64,000 bases of DNA. Source: Microbacterium sp. ET2. Lineage in GTDB: Bacteria; Actinomycetota; Actinomycetes; Actinomycetales; Microbacteriaceae. Where the stretch lies: assembly GCF_030347395.1 (NCBI RefSeq), contig NZ_CP128170.1:2418001-2482000 (forward strand), in the 5' to 3' direction. The notes beneath the pieces are model-generated. The model searched no databases. It had not been told where the DNA came from and saw only the letters and a list, made by a program, of their open reading frames with translations. A program made the translations under genes and the position numbers. Shown in pieces: positions 36,986 through 46,022 of the stretch (position 1 is the stretch's first letter; every line of letters begins with the position of its first letter).

Positions 36986-38431
36986 TCAGAAGGGCGCGAC
37001 GGTGAGTTCGCCGTCGTCGGTGGGGACGAACGCGACGCGTGAGGGTGGGTGGCTGTCGTAGGTCTTCCCGCCGGGGCTGGTGAACTTCAGCACCCCGCCG
37101 GGCAGCTGTTCGACATGCCAGTTCGTCGCATGCTTCAACGTGTGGTGTCGGGCGCATTCGTTGCACAGGTTGTCGTTGCAGCTGGGCCCGCCGAGCGCGA
37201 AGTCCTTCGAGTGGTCGATGTGGCAGAGCTTCGCCGGCCTGCGGCATCCCGGTGTTCGGCAGGTGACGTCGCGGGCGTTGAGGTACCGGGTTTGGGATGG
37301 ATGAAGTTGATACCGGTCCACCGCGGTCACGACCCCGCTGATGGGGTCGGTCATCACCCGTTCCCACACTCTCGCCGTCCCGGCCATCCTTCGGGCTGTC
37401 TCCGGGTCGACCGGGGTGACCCCGTTCAACTCGGCCCCGGAGTTCGTCACTCCCGTCAACGTGGTGATGGGGATGGTCATCTGCACTTCGGCTCGGATGG
37501 CGCCGAGCCCGCCGGTGGCGGGGTCGGTGGGGTCGATCACCGGGGAGCCGGCCAGGAGCATGTCCAGGGCGAGGTCGCAGCGGATCTCGTCCAGCGACCG
37601 GTCATCGAACCACGGCTCAGCATTCTCAGCTGCGGCACGGTCGTCATCTCTGCTGCCGCCGCCGTCGCCCTCACCGTCCCCGCCACCGACTCCGAACGCG
37701 GCCCCGTTACCGCCCGCCTTCTCCGCCTCGGCCTTTGCGGCGGCGTGTGCGCGCCGCTTCTCCCGGTCCACGGTCTTGATCTCGGTGCCCTGGCCCGTGA
37801 GCCGGTTGTAGGCGCCGTGGATGTAGACGTTGCCGCCCACGATCGTCAGGGCCGACAGGGTGTCATCCAGGTCGGTGACCCACACCCGCCGTTCCCGAAT
37901 GGCTTTGTCGTGTCGTTCCTGAATCGGCCGCGGGTCCAGCACCGCGGCGCGTTGGATGGCGTACTTCTTCGTCCGCGGCACCGTCTGCCGCTCCGCCTCC
38001 ACCAGCACGATGCGTTCGAACGCGGCCCGGTCCGTGGCATCCTCGATCACCCGCCCGGCGTCCTGGATCACCTGCGCATGCGCCCGCGTGACCCGGCCCT
38101 CCGAAAGCGCCTCCATCGTCTGGGGGAACAGCTCGATCAGTTCGTGCGCGTCGTGCATCTGCGATTGCATCGACCGGTCGTTGACCCGGACGGCCATCCC
38201 GAGCTCCAGCGCCATGGACCGTAACGGCATGTCCCGCTCCCGCGACGACGCGGACCCGATCCGTGACCGCTGCTCCAGCGTCAGCGCGTACGCGTCGGCC
38301 AGCAGCCGGGTCTTCTTCGCGGCAAGCTTCGCCTCCGCACGCTGCAGCTTCGCCAGCTCATCCGCGAACACCCCGGCGCGCTTGTCCTCCGCCCGCCGCC
38401 GCTTCTCGTCCGCGTCCACTGGAATCCCCAT
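36986..38431 (-). CDS. DUF222/HNH endonuclease (13E12 repeat family), intact copy
   Basis: A 481-residue protein. An N-terminal coiled, charged region and the DUF222 domain (about residues 30-330) are joined by a Gly-rich linker (residues about 240-270) to a C-terminal HNH nuclease domain. That domain shows zinc Cys pairs (CRTPGC, CNEC), the HIDH core and ARHHTLKH. Multi-copy DUF222-HNH genes, such as the REP13E12 family of mycobacteria, behave as dispersed repeats. Nuclease activity is expected from the motifs, but the role is unknown. A second, frameshifted copy in the same orientation lies at 61963-63437. Confidence 0.9.
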   Translation of the reverse strand: MGIPVDADEKRRRAEDKRAGVFADELAKLQRAEAKLAAKKTRLLADAYALTLEQRSRIGSASSRERDMPLRSMALELGMAVRVNDRSMQSQMHDAHELIELFPQTMEALSEGRVTRAHAQVIQDAGRVIEDATDRAAFERIVLVEAERQTVPRTKKYAIQRAAVLDPRPIQERHDKAIRERRVWVTDLDDTLSALTIVGGNVYIHGAYNRLTGQGTEIKTVDREKRRAHAAAKAEAEKAGGNGAAFGVGGGDGEGDGGGSRDDDRAAAENAEPWFDDRSLDEIRCDLALDMLLAGSPVIDPTDPATGGLGAIRAEVQMTIPITTLTGVTNSGAELNGVTPVDPETARRMAGTARVWERVMTDPISGVVTAVDRYQLHPSQTRYLNARDVTCRTPGCRRPAKLCHIDHSKDFALGGPSCNDNLCNECARHHTLKHATNWHVEQLPGGVLKFTSPGGKTYDSHPPSRVAFVPTDDGELTVAPF

Positions 38432-38472
38432 CTCGATGACCTACCCCCATCATCGCAGGGGGTTCCGACATT
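36986..38472 (-). repeat. Long dispersed direct repeat, copy 1
   Basis: The whole DUF222/HNH gene plus about 40 bases of its leader, up to TTCCGACATT, matches 61963-63438 closely. Similarity stops at the stop codon on one side and at that word on the other. The Gly-rich linker is the most divergent part. Confidence 0.85.
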
Positions 38473-38609
38473 CGGGTTTGCGCATGACAACTCTGTATAG
38501 AACAAAAATCCAAACCCAGCATCCCTCACCCCCACCCCTGACGAATGTCACCCCAGAACGTGTCACCCCGACACTGCCGCCGCAGGCCGTCATCCGGTGC
38601 GATGGATGC

Positions 38610-39278
38610 ATGCCTACAACGCAAGCCGTCCCCGCCGTCGCGCCGTCGAAGAGCACCCCCTTCTTCCGCCGTCCCTTCCGCATCATCCGCGAGAACGCCC
38701 GCGTCTACGGCCTTCTCAATCTCGCCGCGTACGGCCTCCTCGCGATCGGATTCGCAGTGGGCATGATCTTCCCCGAGCTGCCCGCCGCCCGTGCCCAGAC
38801 CCTCGAGACCGACGGCACGAGCGACCTCATCAGCTCAGTTCTCGGATCGGCGCCGCTGTTCGCACTGCTGATCTTCGCGGTGAATGTGTTCCGCCTGAGC
38901 CTGGCGACCATCATCCTGCCGTCGCTCATCGTGCCCTTCGCGGGACTGGCCTTCTTCGGGTACTGGGCCGTCGAGACCGGGATCACCCTCGTGCAGTCGA
39001 CGCCAGTCGGCTGGGTGGCGATGATTCCGCACCTTCTCACCGTGCTCATCGAGCTGCAGGCGTACGTGCTGATCCTCCTCGGCGCCTACCTCCTCGGCCG
39101 CAACTGGCTCCGCCCGAAGCTGATCGGTGCGCCCACCCGACGCCGCGGCTATCTCGAGGGGCTGAAGAGCATCGGCTTCCTGTCGCTTCCCGCGCTGGCG
39201 CTTCTCGTCATCGGCGCCATCTGGGAGGCGTACTCGCTCCTCTACCTCGTCCACCCGCTCAGCCAGCTCCTTCTCTGA
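38610..39278 (+). CDS. Stage II sporulation protein M-like (DUF95) membrane protein
   Basis: A 222-residue protein with about five transmembrane segments. RRPFRIIRENARVYGLLNLAAYG, LIFAVNVFRLSLATIILPSLIVPFAG and LIELQAYVLILLGAYLLGR match the SpoIIM/DUF95 layout, though this organism is not a sporulator. The role is unknown. The ATG at 38610 is chosen because the longer frame is antisense to the HNH gene. It is followed after 1 base by the next gene, so an operon is likely. Confidence 0.68.
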   Translation: MPTTQAVPAVAPSKSTPFFRRPFRIIRENARVYGLLNLAAYGLLAIGFAVGMIFPELPAARAQTLETDGTSDLISSVLGSAPLFALLIFAVNVFRLSLATIILPSLIVPFAGLAFFGYWAVETGITLVQSTPVGWVAMIPHLLTVLIELQAYVLILLGAYLLGRNWLRPKLIGAPTRRRGYLEGLKSIGFLSLPALALLVIGAIWEAYSLLYLVHPLSQLLL

Positions 39279-39279
39279 C

Positions 39280-39945
39280 ATGTCCTCCGACAAGAACACG
39301 CCCTCGTGGCGCGCCCGCCTCGCCGAGCGCCGCGCGAAGCCCGGCGACGGGCGTCCGCTGCCGCCGTTCCGCTGGTGGCACACTCTCGGCCGGTCGCTGT
39401 TCCTCCTCGACCTCACCACCGCCGAGGGAGTCGGAACCACCTTCGCCGTCGACGTCCGACAACTGGGTGACCGCGACGACGGCGAGGTACGCGCCCGGCT
39501 CTACCGCGACGGCCGCCAGACCGCGGTGTCGAAGCTCCCCGCGAGGTTCGCGGTCCCCGGTGGTCACATCGAGGTCGCCGCCCGCTCGTCCGGGCTTCGT
39601 CGCTGCCATTTCGTTCCGGATGCCGGTGAGGAACGTCAACTCACCCCTCATCCTCGCTCGGCCGAGGGCCTGCGGGCACGTCTTCATCACCGGCATCCGG
39701 TCCTGAGCACCGTGATCGGCGTCATCGCCACACTCGTCGCGCTCGTCGGCGTGTGCATCACCGTGCCGCAGATCATCGAGACGATCTCGCAGGTGCCGGC
39801 GATCGCCGACAACATCGGTACGTTCGCGTCGCCGATTCATCTTCCGCCCGCCCTGAACGTCATCGTGACCATCGCCGTGGTCCTCGCCAGCACCGAGCGC
39901 GCCCTCCGCCTCCGCTCGTCGTGGCTCGATGATCTGGCCACCTGA
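39280..39945 (+). CDS. Hypothetical membrane protein
   Basis: A 221-residue protein. The N-terminal 135 residues are soluble and beta-rich (SLFLLDLTTAEGVGTTFAVDVRQLGD, FAVPGGHIEVAA), followed by two membrane segments (about residues 142-165 and 191-207). No family recognised. It lies 1 base after the SpoIIM-like gene and probably shares its transcript. It converges on the PaaX gene. Confidence 0.7.
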   Translation: MSSDKNTPSWRARLAERRAKPGDGRPLPPFRWWHTLGRSLFLLDLTTAEGVGTTFAVDVRQLGDRDDGEVRARLYRDGRQTAVSKLPARFAVPGGHIEVAARSSGLRRCHFVPDAGEERQLTPHPRSAEGLRARLHHRHPVLSTVIGVIATLVALVGVCITVPQIIETISQVPAIADNIGTFASPIHLPPALNVIVTIAVVLASTERALRLRSSWLDDLAT

Positions 39946-39995
39946 CATCGACCCGCGACCGCCCTACACCGTCGCGGGTGATGGGTCCGCCCGGC

Positions 39996-40943
39996 TCAGT
40001 GCCCCGTCGGGTGCTCCGGAGCGGAGTGGCGATACCCGGCGAACGTGTGGTGCGACACATGTGCCTCCAGCTCGGGGGCGTGAATCCGCAGGACCGCGCG
40101 AAATGCCTCCTCGGCAGCAGCGCCCGTCCCGTCGTAGACCGTGGAGCACACCTCGAGCGCACGGGCGAACGGAACGCGATCCGAGAGGAGTTCGGCGGGA
40201 AGCATCGGATCGGTGTGTCGCAGCCCGCGCCAGTCGCGCATGATCGAGGTTCGCAGCAGCAGCGCCTCCCCGGGTTCGACGGGAGGCTCGGCGTCGGCCC
40301 CCGCTCGATCGACGCGGGCGGCATCTCCGGCCCACCGCTCGATGAAACGCTCATAATCCGTCGCCACGTCGTCGAGCGCGAAGGCGGTGCGCGCGAACTC
40401 ATTGAGATCGTCGGCCGCGATGCGGGCGCCGGAGAACGCGACGATGCGGCCCTCGCCGAGTGGCTGGATCGCCGACCTGATCTCCGCGACGCGTGGCAGG
40501 GCGTCACCGGGTCGCACCCACAGACCGTCATGGATGCTGCCGAACCGCGCCTGACGGAGCTGTTCGCGCAGGGTCGCCCGCAATCCCCGCTGCTCCTCCG
40601 GGAGCGAATAGCTGACGAGAGTCCACGTGCCGTCCCAGGCGGGGGAGAGGTGACTGCGGAAAAGGATCTGCACGTGCGCGTCGACGCTCGCCTGGCTCAT
40701 CGGCGAGACCGCGTACAGCGTGGCACGGCCGACCTTCCTCGGTACGAGGAAGCCACGTCGAGCCAGCCGCTGGACAGCGGCGCGTGCGGCGGCAGCCGAG
40801 ACCCCGAACAGGTGAAGGAGCGCCACCAGCGCGGCGGAGGGCAACGGCTCGGTACGCAGGTGCCAGTAGTCGCCGAGAAGCACGGTCAGGAGCTGCTGTG
40901 ATCGCGCTCCCTGCTGGTCGCGGGGCAACAGACGATCGACCAT
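39996..40943 (-). CDS. PaaX family transcriptional regulator
   Basis: A 315-residue PaaX-type repressor. Residues about 15-75 are the winged helix (LLTVLLGDYWHL, GVSAAAARAAVQRLARRGFLVP), the middle carries TWTLVSYSLPEEQRGLRATLREQLRQARFG, and the C-terminal domain has RIHAPELEAHVSH. PaaX proteins usually sense acyl-CoA thioesters. It lies 62 bases after the P450 gene on the same strand, so it probably belongs to the PhnDCE-P450 transcription unit. The ATG at 40943 has CACAAT 6 bases upstream and may also be made from its own promoter. Confidence 0.9.
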   Translation of the reverse strand: MVDRLLPRDQQGARSQQLLTVLLGDYWHLRTEPLPSAALVALLHLFGVSAAAARAAVQRLARRGFLVPRKVGRATLYAVSPMSQASVDAHVQILFRSHLSPAWDGTWTLVSYSLPEEQRGLRATLREQLRQARFGSIHDGLWVRPGDALPRVAEIRSAIQPLGEGRIVAFSGARIAADDLNEFARTAFALDDVATDYERFIERWAGDAARVDRAGADAEPPVEPGEALLLRTSIMRDWRGLRHTDPMLPAELLSDRVPFARALEVCSTVYDGTGAAAEEAFRAVLRIHAPELEAHVSHHTFAGYRHSAPEHPTGH

Positions 40944-41005
40944 AACGGAATTGTGCCAGGCGATACGGTGGGTCCCGGCCGCTCGAGATCGCGTGCTGTC
41001 GGCGC

Positions 41006-42256
41006 TCAGCGCGCTTCGACGCGCAGCGGCACGGAGCGCGGACCGTACTCGAGCCAGTTCATCATCTCCACCTCTCCGGCCAGGGAGAACGAGCGCGTGC
41101 GGGCGAGCAGTGTCTCGAGCGCGACGAGCAGCTCCAGACGTCCCAGCGTTGCTGCCGGGCACCGATGTGCACCACGACCGAACGCCAGGTGCGAATTGTT
41201 CTTGCGATGCAGCACGAACGTGTCGGGGTCGTCGAAGACCTCGGGGTCGCGGTTCGCCGAGGGGAAGACCAGGGCGATCGGTTCCCGTTCGCGCACCAGT
41301 CGTCCGTGGACGACCAGGTCTTCGCGGGGTGTGCGGGCGAACACCCGATAGGGAGCGTGAAGCCGGAGGAACTCCTCGATCGCTGCCGGCAGGTCCTCCG
41401 GGTGCTCCCGGAGGTGCGACTGCAACTCGTCATCCTGCGCCAGGTGCACGATGCAGCTTCCAAGCACAGCCTGAGGAGCCGCCATGCCGGCGACGATCAT
41501 CTGGCGGATCGTGGCGATGGCCGTGCGCTCGGTGATGTGATTCGACGAATCGAGCGCGGCGGCGTGAAGACTCGCCACGAGGTCTGTCGTCGGGTCGGGC
41601 TCTTCCGCCAGCCGGCGGCGGTACACGTCCTCGGCGATCTCGTAGAGTTCCGCGCTGCATTCGGCGATCACGGGATCATCCATGTCCTGGATGGCGAATC
41701 CGTAGCGCACACCGATGTCCCGGATCCGACGCGCGAGCTCGGCGGTGACGCCGAGGTACGAGGCGAAGCAGTCCACCACGAAGGGCGCGGCGAAGTCAGC
41801 CACCCCGTCGGCTCTCCCCGTCGCGATCATCCCGCTGACCAGCTCATCGGCGCTGGCCCGGAATTCCGGCTCATGTCGGGCGACGATGCTCCTTCGGAGC
41901 ACCGGGTCGATGGCCTCACGGTAGGCGGTGTGCTCGGGCGGATCGAAATGCAGAGGCGGCCGCCGGGATGAGCGAGGAACATGCGGCACCACGTTCTGCA
42001 CCGAGGTGATGAAGCGTTCGTCCTGCGTCACGCTCACCACGTCCTCGTACGTCGTGGCGGCCCAGAACCCGCCGAACTCCTCACTCCACGGGAACGGGTT
42101 GTCCGTGCGAAGACGGGCGTAGTCGGTGTGCGCGCTCCCGAAGGTCTCGTCGAGCGCCGGCGCCCACTCGCTGTCTCGCTCGCCTCGTGTGCGGGCATCG
42201 ACACCTGTCGCCCGCGCCTCGGCCGCGGCTGCGGCCGCGTAGGGACATCCGGTCAT
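41006..42256 (-). CDS. Cytochrome P450
   Basis: A 416-residue bacterial class I-type P450. The heme ligand is C366 in FGRGAHRC, and the ExxR pair is E295/R298. The I-helix reads IVAGMAAPQ (residues 254-262) and so lacks the usual acidic-alcohol (D/E-T) pair. Some P450s lacking it use peroxide or substrate-assisted proton delivery, so the oxidant is uncertain. No ferredoxin or reductase gene lies near. It starts 1 base after the phnE stop and is translationally linked to the transporter. Substrate unknown. Confidence 0.93.
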   Translation of the reverse strand: MTGCPYAAAAAAEARATGVDARTRGERDSEWAPALDETFGSAHTDYARLRTDNPFPWSEEFGGFWAATTYEDVVSVTQDERFITSVQNVVPHVPRSSRRPPLHFDPPEHTAYREAIDPVLRRSIVARHEPEFRASADELVSGMIATGRADGVADFAAPFVVDCFASYLGVTAELARRIRDIGVRYGFAIQDMDDPVIAECSAELYEIAEDVYRRRLAEEPDPTTDLVASLHAAALDSSNHITERTAIATIRQMIVAGMAAPQAVLGSCIVHLAQDDELQSHLREHPEDLPAAIEEFLRLHAPYRVFARTPREDLVVHGRLVREREPIALVFPSANRDPEVFDDPDTFVLHRKNNSHLAFGRGAHRCPAATLGRLELLVALETLLARTRSFSLAGEVEMMNWLEYGPRSVPLRVEAR

Positions 42257-42257
42257 G

Positions 42258-43898
42258 TCAGATCACCTTTCTGCGGGCCCAGCCGGCGACGGCTTCGAGG
42301 GCGACCACGACCACGACCAGGGCGATGAGGATGCCGGCGGTGACGTCGTAATGGAGGGTGGCGACGGACTCGTCGAGCAGGAAGCCGATACCGCCCGCCC
42401 CGACGATCCCGAGAACGGCGGACTCCCGCAGTGCCAGATCGGATGTGAACAGGCTGTTGCCGATGAAGCTCGGCACGAATTGCGGCCACACTCCGCTGAC
42501 GAACACCTGGAGCCTCGTCGCGCCGGTCGCCTCCAGCGCGCGAAGCGGCGCAGGGTCGACCCTCACGAGCGCATCGGTGAAGAACTTCGCCGCGAGCGCC
42601 GTGCACGAGATCGTCAGCGCGAGGAAGCCGGCGAAGGGGCCGAGGCCGAGGGCAGCGACGAAGAGCAGAGCGAAGATGATGTCGGGCACGCCGCGAAGCA
42701 GCACCATGAGGCCGCGAAGTGCGAGAGCGATCGGTTCGAACCGGATGAGATGCCGGGTGGAGAGCACGGCGATGACGAGCCCGATCACCACCCCGAACGC
42801 GGTGGCCGAGAACGCCATGATGACGCTCTCGAGAATGCCGTAGGCGATCGCCGGGGAGAAGGTGGGCGGGAAGAACCCGCCGAGCACACGGACGGTGTTG
42901 TCCCAGATCTGGGCCAGGCGTGGCGGGTCGGCCAGCACCTGGCCCAGAGAGACCAGGAAGACCAGGCCGACGGCGATTCCCGAACCGACGCGGAGAACTC
43001 GCGAGCGATTCCACCCGGGTGATCCAGCCCTCTTCTCGCGCCCGTAGAGCTGCGCGGCCGAGTGCTCACCGGCATGCTCCGACAGGGCGCGCTGGGCGAC
43101 GTAGGCGAGGGCCTCCAGCGCGAGCAGAAGCAGGACGATGACGAGGATGATGCCGAGGGCGCGCCGGTAATCGAGGGAGCCGATCGCGGTCTGCAGGGCA
43201 AGTCCGAGGCCACCGGCTCCCACGAGGCCGAGCACGGCGGAGGCTCGGATGTTGATGTCGAGCCGGTACAACACGATCGAGGTCATGCTGGGAAGGGCGC
43301 GGCTGAGCGTCGTCGCGACGAAGTTCTGCGCACGTGTCGCCCCCACCGAGCGGATCGCATCCCGCGGCGCCGGGCCGAGCTCCTCGAAGACGTCGGCGAA
43401 CATCTTGCCGATCATGCCGATGGAGTGGAAGGCGATGGCGAGCCCGCCGGCCAGCGGCCCGAGACCGACGATCCGCACCAGGATGAGAGCGAAGACCAGC
43501 GACGGGATGGCGCGGGTGACGATGATGAGGCCGCGGGCGAGCCAGGCGATCACGCGGGGGCCGGTGAAGTGACGGGATGCCGCGGCACCGAGGAAGACCG
43601 ACAGGATCGTCGCGATCCCGGTGCCGGCGATGGCGATCCACAGCGTCTCGATCGCGAGGGACAGGAGGTTCCCCGGGTCGCCCGTGGTGGGCGGAACCAT
43701 GCGCTGCAGAAGGCGCGCGATGTCTTCGAGACCGGAGAGGAGGACCGCCGGACGGATGTCGAGCCACCAGATCGCGAAGACCGTGACGGCGAGGTAGGCG
43801 AGGGGGATCGCGATCGTCGCGGCGGACGGTCGCGGCGGCCGATCGCGGCGTCTGCCTGGAGCTTCCGCAGAAGGGCGCTCGAGGGTGGTGGACATCAT
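42258..43898 (-). CDS. phnE: Phosphonate-type ABC transporter permease, fused double PhnE
   Basis: A 546-residue protein with two PhnE-type permease halves (about residues 30-280 and 310-546) joined end to end. Each has its own EAA-type coupling motif (DAIRSVGATRAQNFVATTLSRALP and RALEATGATRLQVFVSGVWPQFVP) and an invariant ASAVLGLVGAGGLG- or ESAVLGIVGAGGIG-type segment. One polypeptide would therefore supply both membrane subunits. ATGA overlap with the ATPase gene and a 1-base gap to the P450 place it in one operon. Confidence 0.9.
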   Translation of the reverse strand: MMSTTLERPSAEAPGRRRDRPPRPSAATIAIPLAYLAVTVFAIWWLDIRPAVLLSGLEDIARLLQRMVPPTTGDPGNLLSLAIETLWIAIAGTGIATILSVFLGAAASRHFTGPRVIAWLARGLIIVTRAIPSLVFALILVRIVGLGPLAGGLAIAFHSIGMIGKMFADVFEELGPAPRDAIRSVGATRAQNFVATTLSRALPSMTSIVLYRLDINIRASAVLGLVGAGGLGLALQTAIGSLDYRRALGIILVIVLLLLALEALAYVAQRALSEHAGEHSAAQLYGREKRAGSPGWNRSRVLRVGSGIAVGLVFLVSLGQVLADPPRLAQIWDNTVRVLGGFFPPTFSPAIAYGILESVIMAFSATAFGVVIGLVIAVLSTRHLIRFEPIALALRGLMVLLRGVPDIIFALLFVAALGLGPFAGFLALTISCTALAAKFFTDALVRVDPAPLRALEATGATRLQVFVSGVWPQFVPSFIGNSLFTSDLALRESAVLGIVGAGGIGFLLDESVATLHYDVTAGILIALVVVVVALEAVAGWARRKVI

Positions 43899-44722
43899 TC
43901 GTCGGCAGCTCGCGCGTAGACGGCCCGGACCTCGGCCTCGGAGATGCTCGCGGTCGGGGCATCCAGGACGAAACGGCCGTCTCGAACGGCGACGACCCGA
44001 TCGGAGACCGCGAAGGCCAATTCGACCTGATGCAGCGAGCAGATGACGGTGAAGCCGTCCTCAGCACTCAGTGCGCGCAGCGTCTCCAGCACGCTGAGGC
44101 TGGCGTTCGGATCGAGGGACGCGACGGGCTCGTCGGCCAGGACGAGTTCGGCATCCTGCATCAGAGTGCGCGCGATCGCGACCCTCTGCTGCTGGCCGCC
44201 CGACAGGGTGTCGCTTCGCTGATACCGGAGGTCGGCCAGGCCGACCCGCTCCAGCTGTTCCGCGGCACGCGTCCTGAGCTCGCGGGGGTAGGTCGCGATG
44301 CCGTAGCGCGGCATCCGGAGCGACCCGAGCGCACCCATGAGCACGTTCTCCATCGCACTGAGCCGGCCCACAAGCCCGAACTGCTGGAAGACGAATCCGG
44401 TGCGTGCCCGCAGGCGCCGCAGCTCCTTCGGCCCACACGTCGCGGGGTTCACCCCCAGGACGGAGATCGTGCCGGCGGACGGGCGGTGGATGCCGTTGAT
44501 CAGACGGAGCAGCGTGGACTTCCCCGCGCCGGACGGTCCGACGAGCGCGATGAACTGTCCGGGGAGGACGGTGAGATCCACTCCGTCGAGCACCGTCTTC
44601 TCGCCGAAGCGCATGCTCACGTCTCGCAGAGACACGCTCGCACAAGCCCCCGCGGTGGGCGTCGGCGCGGGTGCCGCCACCGGCCGCGGGTGGACGTCGG
44701 GAAGAGCGTGAGCGGATGTCAC
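43895..44722 (-). CDS. phnC: Phosphonate-type ABC transporter ATP-binding protein
   Basis: A PhnC-type ATPase. Walker A is GPSGAGKS, the Q-loop is in FVFQQFGL, the signature is LSGGQQQRV, Walker B is LVLADEPVASLD, and the switch His is in CSLHQVE. The start is not certain: the GTG at 44722 (VTSAHALPDV) has GAGGGATGA upstream and lies just after the phnD stop, whereas ATGs at 44752 and 44767 overlap phnD and lack ribosome-binding sites. It is coupled to phnE by an ATGA overlap. Confidence 0.88.
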   Translation of the reverse strand: MTSAHALPDVHPRPVAAPAPTPTAGACASVSLRDVSMRFGEKTVLDGVDLTVLPGQFIALVGPSGAGKSTLLRLINGIHRPSAGTISVLGVNPATCGPKELRRLRARTGFVFQQFGLVGRLSAMENVLMGALGSLRMPRYGIATYPRELRTRAAEQLERVGLADLRYQRSDTLSGGQQQRVAIARTLMQDAELVLADEPVASLDPNASLSVLETLRALSAEDGFTVICSLHQVELAFAVSDRVVAVRDGRFVLDAPTASISEAEVRAVYARAADE

Positions 44723-44729
44723 GGCCCGC

Positions 44730-45737
44730 TCATCCCTCGCTGCGGCAGACATCGGTCTCGAGAACATCGCAAATCGTGCCGATCACGTCGTAGTCCGAAG
44801 ACTCGGCGGGCTCGAAGGCGAACGCCCCGGTGCCGCCCCACATGCAGGCCGTCTGTCCCGCGTACTCGTCGCCCCACTCGGGCGGAGCTTCGCGAGAGAA
44901 GTCGTCGCAGAGGCCGGCCTCGTAGGCGGTGACGGCGTTGTACTCCGTGACCGCTTCCACGATCTGCGCCTTGAGGTCGTCGCTCAGCCAGTCGCCGATC
45001 ACGAGGGGAGTGCCGGGGATCGGATCCGACGTCCACACGGTCTCGGTGTCGCCCTCGGCGATGAGGCCGCGCTCGGGAAGGATCGTGGTGACGAATGTCT
45101 CGGCGACGAAAGCGATGTCGCAGTCTCCGGCGATCATCTGCGTCACTGCGACGTCGTGAGAGCCGACGAAGAGCGGGTTGATGCCGCTCTCGGGGTCGAT
45201 GCCCGCCTCCTCCAGAGCGACGGCGGCCGTCAGGTAGCCCGTCGTGGATGCGGGGTCTGTGAAGCAGACGTTCTTCCCCGCGACATCGTCGATGCCGGTG
45301 ATGTCCGAGCCGGGGGTCACGACGCCGATGGAGTTGACCGACCCCGAGCCCGGCTCGGGGGTGCGCTGATCTTTCGCGATCGGTGTGACCTCGGCGACGT
45401 CGGAGGCGAGGTAGTAGGAGAATGCGCCGTAGGTGGCGATGTCGACGCGTTCGGCGACCTGTGCCTCAATCACGCCGGCGTTGTTGGTGACGGCCTGGAT
45501 GCTCGTCGGAATCCCGGTGACCTCCTCGATCGCCGCGACGATCGGTCGGAACGAGTTCTCGAGCTCCTCGCTGTCATCGGTCGGCACGACCGCGAAGACG
45601 AGCTCCGCAGGAGCATCCGACGACGTGTCACCGTCTCCGCCCCCGGCGTCGGGGCGTGCGTTCGGGCTCGCTCCGCATCCCGCCAGGAGAACCGCTGCGG
45701 CGACGGCTGTCGCCATCGCCATTGATGCCTTCTTCAT
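44730..45737 (-). CDS. phnD: Phosphonate/phosphite-type ABC transporter substrate-binding lipoprotein
   Basis: A 335-residue PhnD-type binding protein with a signal peptide and lipobox LAGC (C21). The domain shows FAVVPTDDSEELENSFRPI, YGAFSYYLASDVAEV and the conserved GSVNSIGVVTPGSD and GSHDVAVTQMIAGDCDIAFV stretches. PhnD homologues bind oxyanions such as phosphonates, phosphite or phosphate, so the anion cannot be specified. First gene of the run phnD-phnC-phnE-P450-paaX. Confidence 0.9.
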   Translation of the reverse strand: MKKASMAMATAVAAAVLLAGCGASPNARPDAGGGDGDTSSDAPAELVFAVVPTDDSEELENSFRPIVAAIEEVTGIPTSIQAVTNNAGVIEAQVAERVDIATYGAFSYYLASDVAEVTPIAKDQRTPEPGSGSVNSIGVVTPGSDITGIDDVAGKNVCFTDPASTTGYLTAAVALEEAGIDPESGINPLFVGSHDVAVTQMIAGDCDIAFVAETFVTTILPERGLIAEGDTETVWTSDPIPGTPLVIGDWLSDDLKAQIVEAVTEYNAVTAYEAGLCDDFSREAPPEWGDEYAGQTACMWGGTGAFAFEPAESSDYDVIGTICDVLETDVCRSEG

Positions 45738-45858
45738 CGCTGTGCCTTTCGATAGACCTCGACGTCTGCCGGTGGTGAGTGCCCCGTCACCGTGGGCACT
45801 TCATATGACGATCGATGACATAACTGTCGTCTGTTCTAGAGGAACACGAACCGTTGAG

Positions 45859-45892
45859 GATGTCAACAGTTTGTCCGACGGTGGTTGACATC
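45859..45892. promoter_or_regulatory. Inverted repeat GATGTCAAC-N16-GTTGACATC between divergent genes
   Basis: Perfect 9-base arms (45859-45867, 45884-45892) with a 16-base spacer, in the 285-base gap between phnD and the secreted hydrolase. A weaker TGTTC-TAGAG-GAACA repeat lies at 45832-45846, towards phnD. Both are operator candidates for divergent control. Confidence 0.6.
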
Positions 45893-46022
45893 ACTCGCCC
45901 GAGCTGGAACGGTGTCATGCAACAGATCCGGTCGCGACGGCTAAGCAATGTGTCGCGTGATTTGGCGACTCACTGACGAGTGCCATAGCTCGACGCCGAG
46001 CGGTCGCCCACGAAGGGATGAG

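Noticed and set aside
39996..45737. Calling the cluster a phosphonate degradation pathway
   Set aside because: No C-P lyase, phosphonatase or phosphite dehydrogenase gene is present; only the transporter family is phosphonate-type.
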